Below the pieces are notes generated by a model, which made no database searches, had not been told where the DNA came from, and saw only the letters and a list, made by a program, of their open reading frames with translations. DNA of 64,000 bases from Siderastrea radians (Eukaryota > Cnidaria > Anthozoa > Scleractinia > Rhizangiidae), in the NCBI GenBank assembly GCA_964017195.1, contig OZ024896.1, positions 2,167,987 to 2,231,986 on the forward strand. Direction: 5' to 3'. Both the position numbers and the translations under genes were made by a program. How positions within the stretch are numbered: position 1 is the stretch's first letter; each line of letters starts with the position of its first letter. Positions 17,778 through 29,061 of the stretch are shown here, one piece after another.

Positions 17778-18590
17778 ATGGAAATTTTTACTTATGAAGG
17801 AAAAAAACTGAATATTATCAAAAAGGATGACGACATATGGTTCCGTGGTAAAACAGTTGCCGACATTTTGGGATATTTGAATTCACGAAAAGCGATTAAT
17901 GATCATGTTGATTCTAAAGATAAATATTCACTTAAGGAGCTTAAATCCAGGGGTAACGAAACGCCCCCCCTAACATGGAACCTCGGAAACACAATTTATA
18001 TAAATGAATCTGGCTTATTCTGTCTGATATTTGGATCAAAAATGGAAAAGGCTAAAGAATTCAAACTTTGGGTAACAAAAGTGGTTTTACCATCAATCAG
18101 AAAAACAGGACGGTATGAATTCAGCAACAAACCATACAAAATGCCAGCATTCAGCATCAAAACAGAATATGACCTACATGAAAAGGCAGTCAACTTTATA
18201 AGAAACAATTATCCTAAAGCAATTCTAACCGCATCATTGGGTGAAAACCAAATTAATGGTAACATGAGAATAGAATCATACAACATGGGTTATCAAAAGG
18301 GATCTCCTGATCTGATCATACAGAATTTACATTTGAATTACTCAGGTTTTGCAATTGAATTTAAAACACCAACTGGTTATGGAAAGCTTTCAGAAGAACA
18401 AAAGATGATGCTGCAAGAGTATGAAAACAACAATTACAAAATATTAGTGAGCAACGATTATGACGAAATCATAAAAGAAATCATACTTTATTTCCAGGGT
18501 GTGAGAATAAAATGCAAAAAATGTTCCAGAAAATTCAAGTCATCGGAAACATTGAGCAATCATACAAATTTCATACATGAACACCAATAA
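17778..18590 (+). CDS. BRO-N / VRR-NUC / C2H2 fusion protein
   Basis: 270 residues with three parts. Residues 1-110 are a BRO-N DNA-binding domain (DDDIWFRGKTVADILGY, INESGLFCLIFGS, WVTKVVLPSIRKTG). Residues about 135-235 are a VRR-NUC type nuclease fold (SPDLIIQNL..., AIEFKTPTGYGKLSEEQ, YKILVSNDYDEII), where the Asp and the E-x-K pair are the expected metal-binding residues. Residues 246-268 form one C2H2 finger (CKKC...H....H). VRR-NUC proteins are structure-selective nucleases of virus replication and repair. It lies just before the polymerase and has a non-late start motif, consistent with a replication role. It is intact in both elements. Confidence 0.75.
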   Translation: MEIFTYEGKKLNIIKKDDDIWFRGKTVADILGYLNSRKAINDHVDSKDKYSLKELKSRGNETPPLTWNLGNTIYINESGLFCLIFGSKMEKAKEFKLWVTKVVLPSIRKTGRYEFSNKPYKMPAFSIKTEYDLHEKAVNFIRNNYPKAILTASLGENQINGNMRIESYNMGYQKGSPDLIIQNLHLNYSGFAIEFKTPTGYGKLSEEQKMMLQEYENNNYKILVSNDYDEIIKEIILYFQGVRIKCKKCSRKFKSSETLSNHTNFIHEHQ

Positions 18591-18606
18591 ATAAAATCAA
18601 CTATAG

Positions 18607-18636
18607 TTCAAAGGATCCATATGTGGACCATTTGAA
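18607..18636. terminator. Inverted repeat between nuclease and polymerase genes
   Basis: TTCAAAGGATCC and a GGACCATTTGAA counterpart form an imperfect hairpin. The equivalent at 45159-45188 in Polinton 2 (TTCGAAAGATCC / GGATCATTTGAA) keeps pairing despite base changes. It could be a terminator or an RNA-processing signal. Confidence 0.4.
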
Positions 18637-18696
18637 TTCTTGACTACTTAAAGACACAACCAAAAGAGGCTTAAAGAAATAATATTATTATATAGT

Positions 18697-21600
18697 ATGA
18701 AGATAATGAATAAGAAAGATCTTAAGAAACTCAGTAAAAGTCAATTGATAGAAATGCTCCTGAAGCAATCTATTATGAAACCGGTTCCAACACCAAGAAC
18801 CAAAAAACCAATGGATAAACCTATTCCAGCACCTCGCAAGAGTGTTAAAAAAATGGTAAAAGAGTATGAAGACAACATCATTCTTCCGCCTCTAGAATTC
18901 AGGGATGATTACAAACCTATTCCAGCACCTAGAACTAAGAAACTATTGGATAAACCAGTTCCAACACCTAGAACCAAAATAGAACAAACAAACAAAGCCT
19001 TAAAAGGTTACACTAAGTCTTATGAAATCAGCATCAAAAACAATAAAGACCCCCTGACCCAAATGCAAAACACTAGATTGGCTCTTAATTATAGAATAGC
19101 AAATTTGTTGAATGAGATGAAAGGCTTGAAATACGTTGAAACACTAAAAGTCACTTTCGAAAAGATGTCAGGTGATGAAATAGTTAATAAGACGGCATAT
19201 TTCAATAGCACACCTCAGACAATAATCAACCAAACGGAAATCACTGATTCATCACAATTATCAAAACAGCAGATAACGAACAAGATAGCTCAATGGATAT
19301 CGGAAGGATCCGGCTGGACCATCCAATCTGTTGACGAACATTATCTGAACGTTGTTATATACAAGCCCATGGAAGGGTCATCATATATTAAACTACCTTA
19401 TGAATTGCAAAACAGTTCCAAAGGCTTAATAAACATGAAAAATGATGATCTCGAATGCTTCAGATGGTGTCATATAAGACATTTGAATCCACAAGATAAA
19501 GACCCACAAAGAATCAAAAAGAGGGACATGCCATACATTGAAAAGTTAAATTATGAAGGCATTGAATTTCCAGTAACTATTAAACAGATCAACAGAATTG
19601 AGAAGCAAAACAGCATTAATATAAATGTATTCGGGTATGAAGACAAACAAACGTATCCGATCTATGTTTCCAAAGAAAAGTATGAAGATCACATGGAACT
19701 ACTGCTAATAACAGATGATGAAGACGAGCATTATGTTCTCATAAAGGATTTCAACAAGTTCATGTACAATAAAACAAAACACAAAGAAAAAAAGCATTTT
19801 TGTATGCACTGTCTGCAATGTTTCAGTTCCGAAAGGGTATTAAATGATCACAAAGTTATTTGCATTCAAGTAAATGGTGAGCAAGCAATAAAAATGCCTG
19901 AAAAAGGAGACAACATACTGAAATTCAATAATTTCCACAAGCAGCAACCTGTGCCATTTGTTATCTACGCTGATTTTGAGGCTATAACTGAAAAGGTGCA
20001 AGGATGCCAACCTGACCCCAGCAAATTAAACAACAAATCATATACTGAAGCCTACCAAAGACATACAGACTGTGGATATGGCTATAAAGTGGTTTGCTGT
20101 TATGATGACAAATATACTAAACCAGAGCAGATATATAGAGGTGAAAATGCTGTTTATCAATTCATGGAAAATATGTTAGAAGAAGTTAAATATTGCAAAA
20201 ATATTATGAAGAAACGTTTCAACAAACCATTGAGAATGACAAAAGAGAATGAAGAGAAATTTGAAAAAGCAACAACATGTCACATCTGTGATAAAAAATA
20301 TACTGAAAAAGACATACGAGTCAGAGATCATTGTCATATTACTGGCAAATACAGAGGCTCAGCTCACCAAGAATGTAATCTCAAACTCAGAATAAATCCA
20401 CAAGAAATTAAAATTCCAGTGATCTTCCACAATTTAAGAGGATATGACAGCCATTTTATAATGCAGCAGATTGGTGAAATAGTTAAAAAGCATACATACA
20501 AAAACAAACAAATGAATATCAATGCTATTCCCAACAACATGGAAAAATACATGGCATTCATGCTTGGTAATCATCTGACATTCATTGATAGTTTCCAGTT
20601 TATGAGCTCAAGTTTGGATAAATTAGTCAGTAATTTACCAGCAGAAGCTTTTAAATATACAAGCAAAAAATTCAAAGGTGGAAAATTCGAATTGATGACG
20701 CGTAAGGGAGTTTATCCGTACGATTACATAGATAGTTTCGTAAAATTCAATAAAACAGAATTACCAACAAAAGAAGAATTTTACAGCATATTGAGTGATG
20801 AACACATAACAGATGAAGATTATCAACATGCTAAAAACGTTTGGAACACTTTCAAATTACAATCAATGGGTGAATATCATAATCTATATCTTAAGTCTGA
20901 TATTCTTCTGTTAGCCGACGTGTTTGAAAACTTCCGTAAAACATGTCTTCAGTATTACAAACTGGACCCCTGTCATTATTTCACATCTCCTGGTTTGTCA
21001 TGGGATGCTATGTTAAAGATGACTGATATCAAACTGGAGCTAATGACTGACATCGATATGTTCCTGTTCATCGAAAGAGGAATGAGAGGCGGTGTATCAT
21101 ATATAGCAAACCGATATGGGAAAGCAAACAATAAGTACATGAAAGAATACGACGAGATGGCGCCCTCAAAGTATATCATGTACCTGGATGCTAATAATTT
21201 ATACGGTTGGGCTATGTCACAGCATCTACCTACTGGCGGTTTCAAATGGCTGACAGAAAAGCAGATTAATAAAATCGATTTGACTCAGTATAATGAAGCC
21301 AGTGAGAAAGGATTGATACTTGAAGTCGATCTTGAATATCCCAAAGAACTGCATGACCTTCATAACGACTATCCTCTAGGACCAGAAAAGGTTAAAGTAA
21401 CTGATAGCATGTTGTCTGGATACTGCAAGAAAATACAAAACAAGTTCAAAATATCAACAGGGCTTGTACATAAGCTAATCCCTACTTTATGCGATAAACA
21501 AAAATATGTTCTGCATTATAGAAATCTACAGTTGTACCTTGATCTCGGTTTGAAACTGAAGAAAGTCCATGGAATTCTAGAGTTCGACCAGTCTCCATGG

Positions 21601-22443
21601 CTCAAGCAATACATCGATTTCAATACACAAAAACGTACCCAAGCTAAAAATGCATTCGAAAAAGACTTCTTCAAATTGATGAACAATTCAGTATTTGGTA
21701 AAACGATGGAGAATATCAGAAAGAGGGTTGATGTTAGGCTTATCACTGATGTACAGAAATTGAAGAAAATGGCATCTAGACCAACTTACGTCAGCTGCAA
21801 GATATTCAATGAAAATCTAGTAGCAATGCATAAGATCAAGCAAACGTTGACTCTAAACAGACCGGCATATGTAGGCATGTGTATTCTCGACCTAAGTAAA
21901 ACTCTGATGTATGATTTCCATTATAACTACATAAAAGAAAAGTATGGAGACAAAGCCAAGCTGCTCTTCACTGACACAGACAGTCTGACATACGAAATTG
22001 AGGCTGAAGATGTGTACCGTGACTTTTGGAATGACAAAGACAGATTTGACAACAGTGATTATCCAGAAAACTGTCAGTATTTCGACAAAACAAACAAAAA
22101 GGTAATCGGCAAATTCAAAGATGAAGCGGCTGGTGTACCAATAACAGAATTTGTCGGTTTACGATCAAAAATGTATAGCTATATAAAAAACAACCAAAAA
22201 GGAGGAAAAACAGCCAAAGGAATAAAAAAGAACATCATAAAGAACAAAATCAAACATGAGGACTACAAAAATGTGTTGACCAATAACAAGCAGATACATC
22301 ATACTATGAAAACAATCAGAAGTATAAATCATCAGCTAGCCAGTTATGAGATCAATAAAGTATCACTCAGCTGTTTTGACGACAAAAGATATATATCAAA
22401 CGATGGAATCAACAGTTACGCATATGGCCATAAAAACATATAG
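18697..22443 (+). CDS. Protein-primed family B DNA polymerase
   Basis: 1,248 residues. The N terminus has four proline-rich PxPxPR motifs (PVPTPR, PIPAPR) resembling SH3 ligands, then a region typical of adintovirus/Polinton polymerases. A C2H2 finger lies near 369-390. Exo I is YADFEAI (D426), an endonuclease-VII-like zinc cluster is at about 528-560 (CHICDKKY...RDHCHITGKYRG), and Exo II is HNLRGYDSHF. Palm motifs are YLDANNLYG (829), NSVFGKT (996) and TDTDS (D1093, D1095). All catalytic residues are present, so the enzyme appears functional. It would copy the linear element from its termini with a protein primer. It is the last gene before the right terminus. Confidence 0.95.
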   Translation: MKIMNKKDLKKLSKSQLIEMLLKQSIMKPVPTPRTKKPMDKPIPAPRKSVKKMVKEYEDNIILPPLEFRDDYKPIPAPRTKKLLDKPVPTPRTKIEQTNKALKGYTKSYEISIKNNKDPLTQMQNTRLALNYRIANLLNEMKGLKYVETLKVTFEKMSGDEIVNKTAYFNSTPQTIINQTEITDSSQLSKQQITNKIAQWISEGSGWTIQSVDEHYLNVVIYKPMEGSSYIKLPYELQNSSKGLINMKNDDLECFRWCHIRHLNPQDKDPQRIKKRDMPYIEKLNYEGIEFPVTIKQINRIEKQNSININVFGYEDKQTYPIYVSKEKYEDHMELLLITDDEDEHYVLIKDFNKFMYNKTKHKEKKHFCMHCLQCFSSERVLNDHKVICIQVNGEQAIKMPEKGDNILKFNNFHKQQPVPFVIYADFEAITEKVQGCQPDPSKLNNKSYTEAYQRHTDCGYGYKVVCCYDDKYTKPEQIYRGENAVYQFMENMLEEVKYCKNIMKKRFNKPLRMTKENEEKFEKATTCHICDKKYTEKDIRVRDHCHITGKYRGSAHQECNLKLRINPQEIKIPVIFHNLRGYDSHFIMQQIGEIVKKHTYKNKQMNINAIPNNMEKYMAFMLGNHLTFIDSFQFMSSSLDKLVSNLPAEAFKYTSKKFKGGKFELMTRKGVYPYDYIDSFVKFNKTELPTKEEFYSILSDEHITDEDYQHAKNVWNTFKLQSMGEYHNLYLKSDILLLADVFENFRKTCLQYYKLDPCHYFTSPGLSWDAMLKMTDIKLELMTDIDMFLFIERGMRGGVSYIANRYGKANNKYMKEYDEMAPSKYIMYLDANNLYGWAMSQHLPTGGFKWLTEKQINKIDLTQYNEASEKGLILEVDLEYPKELHDLHNDYPLGPEKVKVTDSMLSGYCKKIQNKFKISTGLVHKLIPTLCDKQKYVLHYRNLQLYLDLGLKLKKVHGILEFDQSPWLKQYIDFNTQKRTQAKNAFEKDFFKLMNNSVFGKTMENIRKRVDVRLITDVQKLKKMASRPTYVSCKIFNENLVAMHKIKQTLTLNRPAYVGMCILDLSKTLMYDFHYNYIKEKYGDKAKLLFTDTDSLTYEIEAEDVYRDFWNDKDRFDNSDYPENCQYFDKTNKKVIGKFKDEAAGVPITEFVGLRSKMYSYIKNNQKGGKTAKGIKKNIIKNKIKHEDYKNVLTNNKQIHHTMKTIRSINHQLASYEINKVSLSCFDDKRYISNDGINSYAYGHKNI

Positions 22444-22527
22444 ATGGAAAACTGTGCTGATACCTTCAGCTATAATATATGTTATATAAATCTCCATATA
22501 TGGAAAACTGCGCTGGAATCCTCCAGC

Positions 22528-22755
22528 CCTGATATAATGCCATATAGATTTTCCATGAGATAATGCCAAATAGATTTTTCATAAAATAATACCAAATAGA
22601 TTTCCCATGAGATAATACCAAATAGATTTTCCATGAGATAATGCCAAATAGATTTCCCATGAAATTGTGCCAACATATGGTAAAGTAGTTATAGTTGGGG
22701 AGTTCAGAGCGGATTTTTGAAAAAATGCGCTCGTACCCCCAACTATATAACTACT
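22528..22755 (-). repeat. Right terminal inverted repeat of Polinton 1
   Basis: Reverse complement of 6839-7066: 22644-22755 is identical to the left outer 112 bases, and the inner part is the same tandem 28-base array with point and copy differences. Short open frames within it are artefacts of the array. Confidence 0.9.
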
Positions 22756-22761
22756 CTATGC
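22756..22761. repeat. Target-site duplication of Polinton 1 (right)
   Basis: CTATGC, identical to 6833-6838. Confidence 0.9.
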
Positions 22762-25700
22762 CTAGAAAGGGTCTTCACTTCTGGCTTAGGTGCCTCAATT
22801 GAGAATTTTGGCATGTTTTAAAAGCACTATTTCGTGCAGTTCGAGTCACTTATTCAATTAGTTCATTCATCAGTTTCAATTTCTTGGGATTTCGATCGGA
22901 AAAATGCTTAACTGACACAGGAGCGGTAAAAAGAAGTAATAATCTGTCAAATGTGTGTAAATTTGAAGGTTCTGAATGCGCGAAGTCTTTTAAATCGATA
23001 ATTGAAAAACCCTGTACAACACCTCTCAAAATAGGCAAATTTTAGACAGATGCCCTGTTATAAAAGTTGTGATTGCACAAGCATGTATCTTTATTCATTT
23101 TTGTGCTGTTGTTCTTCTATTCTTTGTGAAAACAGTAGTTGTATGCTTTCGATTCTAAAGAAGGGTGGGGCAATTTGCAAAAAACCCCGGATCTTTCCTA
23201 GTGTCCTCAGTTTTACCGATTTTCTTTTTAGTGTGCGGCTGGGGACTGACACTAGCTATGCACGCACAATGTCGAGTTGTGGAATTCAGATGTTCATCCT
23301 CATTATTTCATCAATATAGCGGCACGAAATGCTGCAAAACAGCGTATGACAAAATACCATCCACAAAAATCACTTAGCAACAGTGCAAGATCTGTAGTTA
23401 AGAATCTCCCTCCCTCAAGTTACAAAATCCCTTTTTCACGCTGATGTGAGATTTATTCTGGATGGCTATTTGGTTAATTAACTTAATGCAGAATGAATCA
23501 AACAGTTAAACCATGTTCCCATGATACCGGTATGAACTCACCCAGGTATGACTCACACTGTTACGAGATTTTGTGCTGTAATCATGTAACAAATACAGGG
23601 AAACAAGAGGGAACCGGGGTGAACTTGTATCAGAATGAAAACCACACAATGTACTGGTATCATGTAAACACACCCTCAGACTAAAGTTGAGCAGCTCTCA
23701 AGAATGTTTAACAACATCCTCAGATACCCAGGGGCAGTAAAACCCTGATTTATTAAAGTGGTGGAAACTCAGACTGGTACAATTTGTTTACATGAGACCT
23801 GTCTGAAAGTCAGACTGGCGTAAATATTTACATGAGACCAACCATCTCAAGTAAAAATACCTTTACCTCTTATCCACCAGCTCGGAATGCTTTAATGCCA
23901 CTTATTTAAATGCACATGCTCAAAACAAATATGTTAAAAAATGGTTGTAGTTTTCATGTGAGCGCGCATGCTCAGTGCATGACGTGACATGACATTGCCA
24001 TGTGAATTGGGGGTGCAGTATGGATGCCCAGAAAAAATAGCGCAAATGTCCTTAGAACCTCCCTAAACCCATGGGTTTACTTTTGGCAATTGAGATAATT
24101 AAAATCTGCTTTGTTTTCCATACAGGTTTTTATTCCATCAACCTGATGTCAGAAAAATATGGCAGTTTATTGTAAGGTTTTAGTTGAGAAATTTGTACTC
24201 TTAGCTACATGTATGTTCCCAGGCAGACATTATCAATTTAAATAAGAAAAATAAAGAGCAGTTATGAAAAAAATGTTTTATATTTTTTGTCTTTTTCTGC
24301 GAAGTGTTTTGATGTTGGTGATAAGTTTGACTGTATCCACATACACTTTTTGTTCCGTCAGTGACACATCCATACACCAGTAACATTTATTTGGGAGTAA
24401 CCCTACTCCTCCCCCCCCCCCCACACACACGCAACTAACTTCCCAGGAATGGTGATTCAGACTTATTTGATTGAATTTACTTGACAGGGAAAACTATTTC
24501 AAATGATAGATTCACCACCGTCTGATCCCCTCTTGTCACTTCATTACCTGATAGGTTTCTGACTATTCTGAAATGATTTATGAAGAGCCTTTTCTTTTTG
24601 TTTTTCTTTGCTACCAGATTATGGCAATCAGTAACATTGCTCATTGGTGACATTAGATGCAGTGTTAAGGCTAATGATCAAACCAAAAACAAATCAAAAC
24701 ACAAGATTTACTACCATTACTGTCAGGGGTAGTAACGGAGTGAGTCACAATCTGTGCATCAAATTAAGGCACTAGTGATTACTGGACCATTTGTTATTCG
24801 CATTGGCAACACTGTTAGTCACAGATTGGTTAATTGATTGATTGATTTTTAACTGCGTGATTTATCTAGTAAGTGGTTAAGTGGTTGATTGATGACTGAT
24901 CTGTACTTACATGTAAAGAGATTGATTTTTATATAATAGTCCTTGGGCATCAATAAGAGTAAACAGGGTACATTATTATTCCACTATAGTATCAGTTTAC
25001 CATATATGGAGGAAACACGTGACAGTGTGAGAGTGTATTGCACTGTAGAAAACGTATTGCACTGTTGTGTCCCGATTTCGAATCACTCATTGAATAAATC
25101 ATTTAAAATGATAGGCAAATATTGTAGTGGAATAATAAATATCATTCAGTGGTTTTACAGATAATACTTGAGGACATTTTACTCATTGCTCGCATTTTTT
25201 TCTCGCACCATGGTCCATACTACACAACTTATCTGTCAAACCATCGAATAAGGTGGATGTATTCTTCAATTAGTACCTTGCCTATACAATTTCTCTCCTC
25301 TGACAACTCTGCAAAAATGTAAATAAATTAAACCGTAGACTTGTGGCAGATAAAAGACTGAGGAAAGGTGAACAAAAATAATTCTTGTGCCCAATAATTA
25401 AGTTTACAACCTAAAGCTGGGGCTTATTTAGAATTTTGTTAATCAGGTTCAGACCTGCCATCCGTCCCGATTTAATGGGAATTGTCCCAATTTTTGAGTT
25501 TCAAAACCTAAAAAAATTGGGAAATTCCGATTTTCAAGAAAAAAAGACAAATTGGAACTGGGCTGTTTAAGATTGGTCTTGACTCTTCTACATCCTATTG
25601 TTTTGTGCAATACATGTGGTGCTTGAGACCATTAAATAACACCTGAGAATTCTAATTGTAAAACAGTACAGTACAGGCAATATTTTTAAGAATTAATGCA

Positions 25701-25862
25701 AAAACCCTGGAGCATCCTGGACCCTGCTCAGTGTTGGGAGGCAGGGTACTAACCCAGGACTGGGGTGAGCGCGGGGGGGGGGGGAGGGTCCCTATTTCTG
25801 ATTTTATAAGGTTGGCAGGTATGCAGGTTCTAAATTGATGAGAGGTGTATTTACTAATAATA

Positions 25863-25900
<38 letters not shown>

Positions 25901-27432
25901 TTATTGGAGTTCCGCTTTTAGGCTTGGCTAAATCTATATATTAAATTTTAATGTTGCAACCTCGTCGCCAAGGACTTCTCGGTTATTAACATGGCGGCGG
26001 CTGGGCAAAGATCCTGGCACACAGCAAATCAAGGAACCAAAATGGCGAGAGTGAAAAGATATGGGTACGAGATAACGGCTGAGGAGAAAATATACAAAAC
26101 GTCGGGAAAGGTTGAAGTTTTGTTCAAGCCTAGCCTGATTCTCAGACGCTCGACTGACCTGGGACCGTCTGAGAATAAGGCTAGTCTACAACACGAGCGA
26201 AAAAGCAATGAAACAGTCCCCCCAAAAAACAAACAAATAAATCAACTAGTTCCACACATGCGAGCATCAGAGCAAAAATGTTAAAAATATGGAAAAATGT
26301 ATGGACTCAACTAAAAGTTTTATTTCCAATTTCTCTCTCTACATTTTCTTTTGTATTTCTATAATTACCTTATTTACACTTAAAGTAACAGGTTGAACAA
26401 AGATGGTCGTCCCTGTTGATACGTGACACTTATAAAATTAAACTAACAAACTAAAGTAAAACGAAAAAATGGGGGTAAATTAGTGAAAAGGGTCATTTTC
26501 TGAAATTGCACAACAGTTCCGGGTTCCATTCGTGTCACTAAATCTCACCTTAAACTCGATAGAGTGATTTCACTTGACTTGCGGTTGTGAACTAGTTAAA
26601 GTTAAAAAAAAGAAAGACAAATAAAAAATGTATGAAGTTACTAAAGGTCTTGTTTTACAATTTTTCTCTTTCAATTTGCAATTTTATAAGACAGTATCTA
26701 TTTATTTACAGTTATTGATACCTGTCAATTAATTTACCCTTAAAAGCTTTTGCTTCAATTGTTTGCTCTCGGACGGCTTGCAGATCGCAAGGCTTTAGAA
26801 TGTCCTTGCCAACTGTTAATGCGCAGCCTCGGGTGATACACACACAGTGATTGCGCATGTTCAACTCATTCAACGAGTACGTGACGAGTAAGAAATGTAG
26901 ACGAAAATAAGGCACGTGTAATAAGAAATGCAATACGTTCCTTTCATGAACGATTCTCAAACATTTTGTAGGATATGGTAAAAATCTCTGTTAGAACTTT
27001 GAATGTATTTGTATTTGTTTTACTCGCCTGCTACTTTTCCTCTTTGCAAGATTTGCAAATGCCCTTAATAAATCTTTAATTTAGTAAACTAGAAATGGTG
27101 ACATAAATTGGGAATATTACAGTAATAAAAGTTATCAAAGATATTCGAGACAAGAACGTTAGGAAGACAGGAACATTAAATATTAAATAGTTTTCACTTA
27201 AAATTCATTTAGAGAAATTACCCAATGTTCTAAACGTCAAGAAATGCAAGCATTTGAAATAGATCAGTTTCAACATATCTTTTGAGGTTAACAACGCCGT
27301 TTATCTGTATTTGAAACAAACATCTCTTAACTTTTTTAATTTAAATGTTGCAGATAATATATAAACAATCATTAGTCTTATTTGTGGTATGAAGACGGGT
27401 CTGGCAGCAAGTTTGTCCACATAACTGACTAT
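22762..27432. other. Intergenic DNA downstream of the RPTP gene
   Basis: No gene recognised on either strand. Contains a C-run followed by CA repeats (about 24410-24430), a G-run (about 25770-25785) and a TAA microsatellite. The open frame at 25991-26284 has no domain and no splice or promoter support. The part nearest 27432 probably includes the 3' UTR of the phosphatase gene. Confidence 0.5.
25855..25897. repeat. (TAA)n microsatellite
   Basis: A nearly pure run of TAA/AAT triplets with one TAG interruption. Confidence 0.85.
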
Positions 27433-27513
27433 TCAGTAGTTTGAAAAGTTTGAATAGGCGTTAAAAGAATCCAGGTAAGCTAGGATTGTCTTGTAGCAGA
27501 ACATGTATTGCTC
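27433..27513 (-). CDS. RPTP terminal exon (end of D2)
   Basis: Acceptor TTTTTTCAG at its upstream side, then EQYMFCYKTILAYL, the usual last helix of a PTP domain, and a TGA stop at 27433-27435. Phase 0 joins the exon ending at 28604. Confidence 0.85.
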   Translation of the reverse strand, partial: EQYMFCYKTILAYLDSFNAYSNFSNY

Positions 27514-28603
27514 CTGAAAAAATGCAATAAAAACAAATAAGCAAAAAGTCAAGGTTTAAATAACAACTTATCACTGTAACTAAAATTGCTAGGTATCAAT
27601 GGCGACATAGTATAGTGCCTGGGCAAGGACCCAAATTCAAACTGTGGGTACTATAGACTACAAGTGCTCAATTTAGATCCGATGCAAAATTTTTATAGAT
27701 TTGCAATCCATTGACAGTCAACTTTGGTTATAACGAACTCCATAAGCTCCAAGATTTTGTGTACATCATGCCGATAAAGCACCTGAAAAATGCTAATACT
27801 GTCAAGATTATAATTGGTCGGTCTAGTAGAAGCACTGTTCAGATTTGCATTGTTACGAAGGACACACTTCGTAACAGAAATGAAAACGGTGAAAACGTTT
27901 TTTGTGCGACTTTTCGTCCCAGGTTTCTCAAACTTTCCTAAGGATACTAATTCTAATACACTCTTTCACTATGGTACGTGACGGATCATTGCGTTATCGA
28001 TTGTTGTCTAGGGTAATGTTGATTCAGGCCCAAATCCCTACTCATTTCTAAGGCGGCGAATGGACACTTGCTCTAGTGGAAATTATGTACCAATCAAACA
28101 GAGGCCATTGTTTAAAAACAATATAGTACTCATTGTAGGTTCTTAAGATTACAACTGCCCAAAGCCTGTTCACATTTAATGCCCAGAACCTTGTCAGAAC
28201 TTCAAAAAGTTGTGGGTTAACGACAGCTAAGAGCCCTGGTGTGTGAATAAAAAAGTGCTTGAGCACTCATAAAAATTGTGTGCAGACTGCTGCCCGTGCT
28301 CGATCCAGTGCCCTTTATAAAAGATTGCCACTGTTTACATTAGTGCCGTCCGGCCGCTGTAGTTTAGATCCGTTACAAAATTTCTAAGGATTCGCAATGT
28401 ACACACAATCAACGTTGATTATAACGAACTCCATGAGCACCAAGATTCAGTCGTAAACCCCTATTCATTTCTAAAGCGGCGAATGGGCACTAACTCCAGA
28501 TAAGAAGAAAAAAATTAATGTACCAGTCAAACAGAGACCATTGTTGCGTATTTTTTTAATCTTAAGCACGCTTTTAAAAACAAAATAGTGTTGAGTATCT
28601 TAC
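27514..28603. other. RPTP intron with duplicated segments
   Basis: Two blocks occur twice in the same orientation. About 27700-27760 resembles 28393-28450 (ATAACGAACTCCAT core). About 28028-28110 resembles 28455-28545 (CATTTCTAA.GCGGCGAATG core). They are probably remains of an older local duplication. Confidence 0.5.
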
Positions 28604-28734
28604 CGCGTTAGCCACGGCTCCTGGTCTTTTGACTCGAATCATTTTTGTTGTCTGAAAGACATCAACAGTGTGCTCGGTCTTAACTCGCTCAATCGCTGAC
28701 ATTATGGTGGACACGGTGCCGCTGCGGCCCACAC
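28604..28734 (-). CDS. RPTP D2 signature exon, 3' portion (separated by insertion)
   Basis: Reads GVGRSGTVSTIMSAIERV and then a VDVFQTTKMIRVKRPG segment, ending at a GTAAGA donor. With the five bases at 49548-49552 the exon would be 136 bp and phase 2 to 0, exactly like its D1 counterpart at 54266-54401. The copy of the duplicated target next to it (28735-28740) lacks the acceptor A, so the native splice site is lost here. Confidence 0.85.
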
Positions 28735-28740
28735 CGTCAC
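28735..28740. repeat. Target-site duplication of Polinton 2 (left)
   Basis: CGTCAC, matching 49548-49553. On the gene strand it is GTGACG, which spans the last base of the intron and the first five exon bases. Confidence 0.92.
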
Positions 28741-28997
28741 AGTAGTTATAGAGTTGGCGGTTCTGGCGCAGTTTTATAAAAACTTCGCTAAAACCGAACC
28801 AACTCTAACTACTTTCCATCGGATGGTAATCATTTTTATGGAGACATACATATAATAACAATAATATGGAGATATACATATAAGAACAATAATATGGAGA
28901 TATATATATTGTAAAATAATATGGAAATTTATATGTTTTTATTTCATGTGGAAAACGAACGCATTTTCCATTGCGTGACTTCATACAACAGGAAGTC
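28741..28997 (+). repeat. Left terminal inverted repeat of Polinton 2
   Basis: 257 bp with no difference I can find from the reverse complement of 49291-49547. It begins AGTAGTTATAGAGTTGGCGG. It contains an internal inverted partner (CCAACTCTAACTACT, about 28798-28812) and three copies of an AATAATATGGAGATATA-type repeat. The terminal ten bases are shared with Polinton 1. Confidence 0.92.
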
Positions 28998-29061
28998 TTA
29001 AAATTCTCGGAAAACAGGAAGTTTGAATCATATAAAAAAATATCTCATATAATAGTATAGA

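Larger units (their letters stand above)
6839..22755. mobile_element. Polinton 1 (Maverick / adintovirus-like element), 15,917 bp
   Basis: The element starts AGTAGTTATATAGTTGGGGG and ends with its exact reverse complement, and 6-bp duplications flank it. It encodes a complete Polinton set: protein-primed polymerase B, retroviral-type integrase, packaging ATPase, adenain-like protease, major capsid and penton-like proteins. Additional genes are VLTF3-like factor, fibre, phospholipase A2 and BRO/VRR nuclease. The first 112 bases of the two termini are identical, so the insertion is probably young. All major genes look undamaged, making this a candidate for a recently active endogenous virus. 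Base composition is strongly AT-rich compared with the flanks. Confidence 0.95.

Noticed and set aside
25991..26284. 97-residue frame starting MAAAGQRSW
   Set aside because: No homologous motif, codon bias or neighbouring exon; probably part of a repeat or chance.
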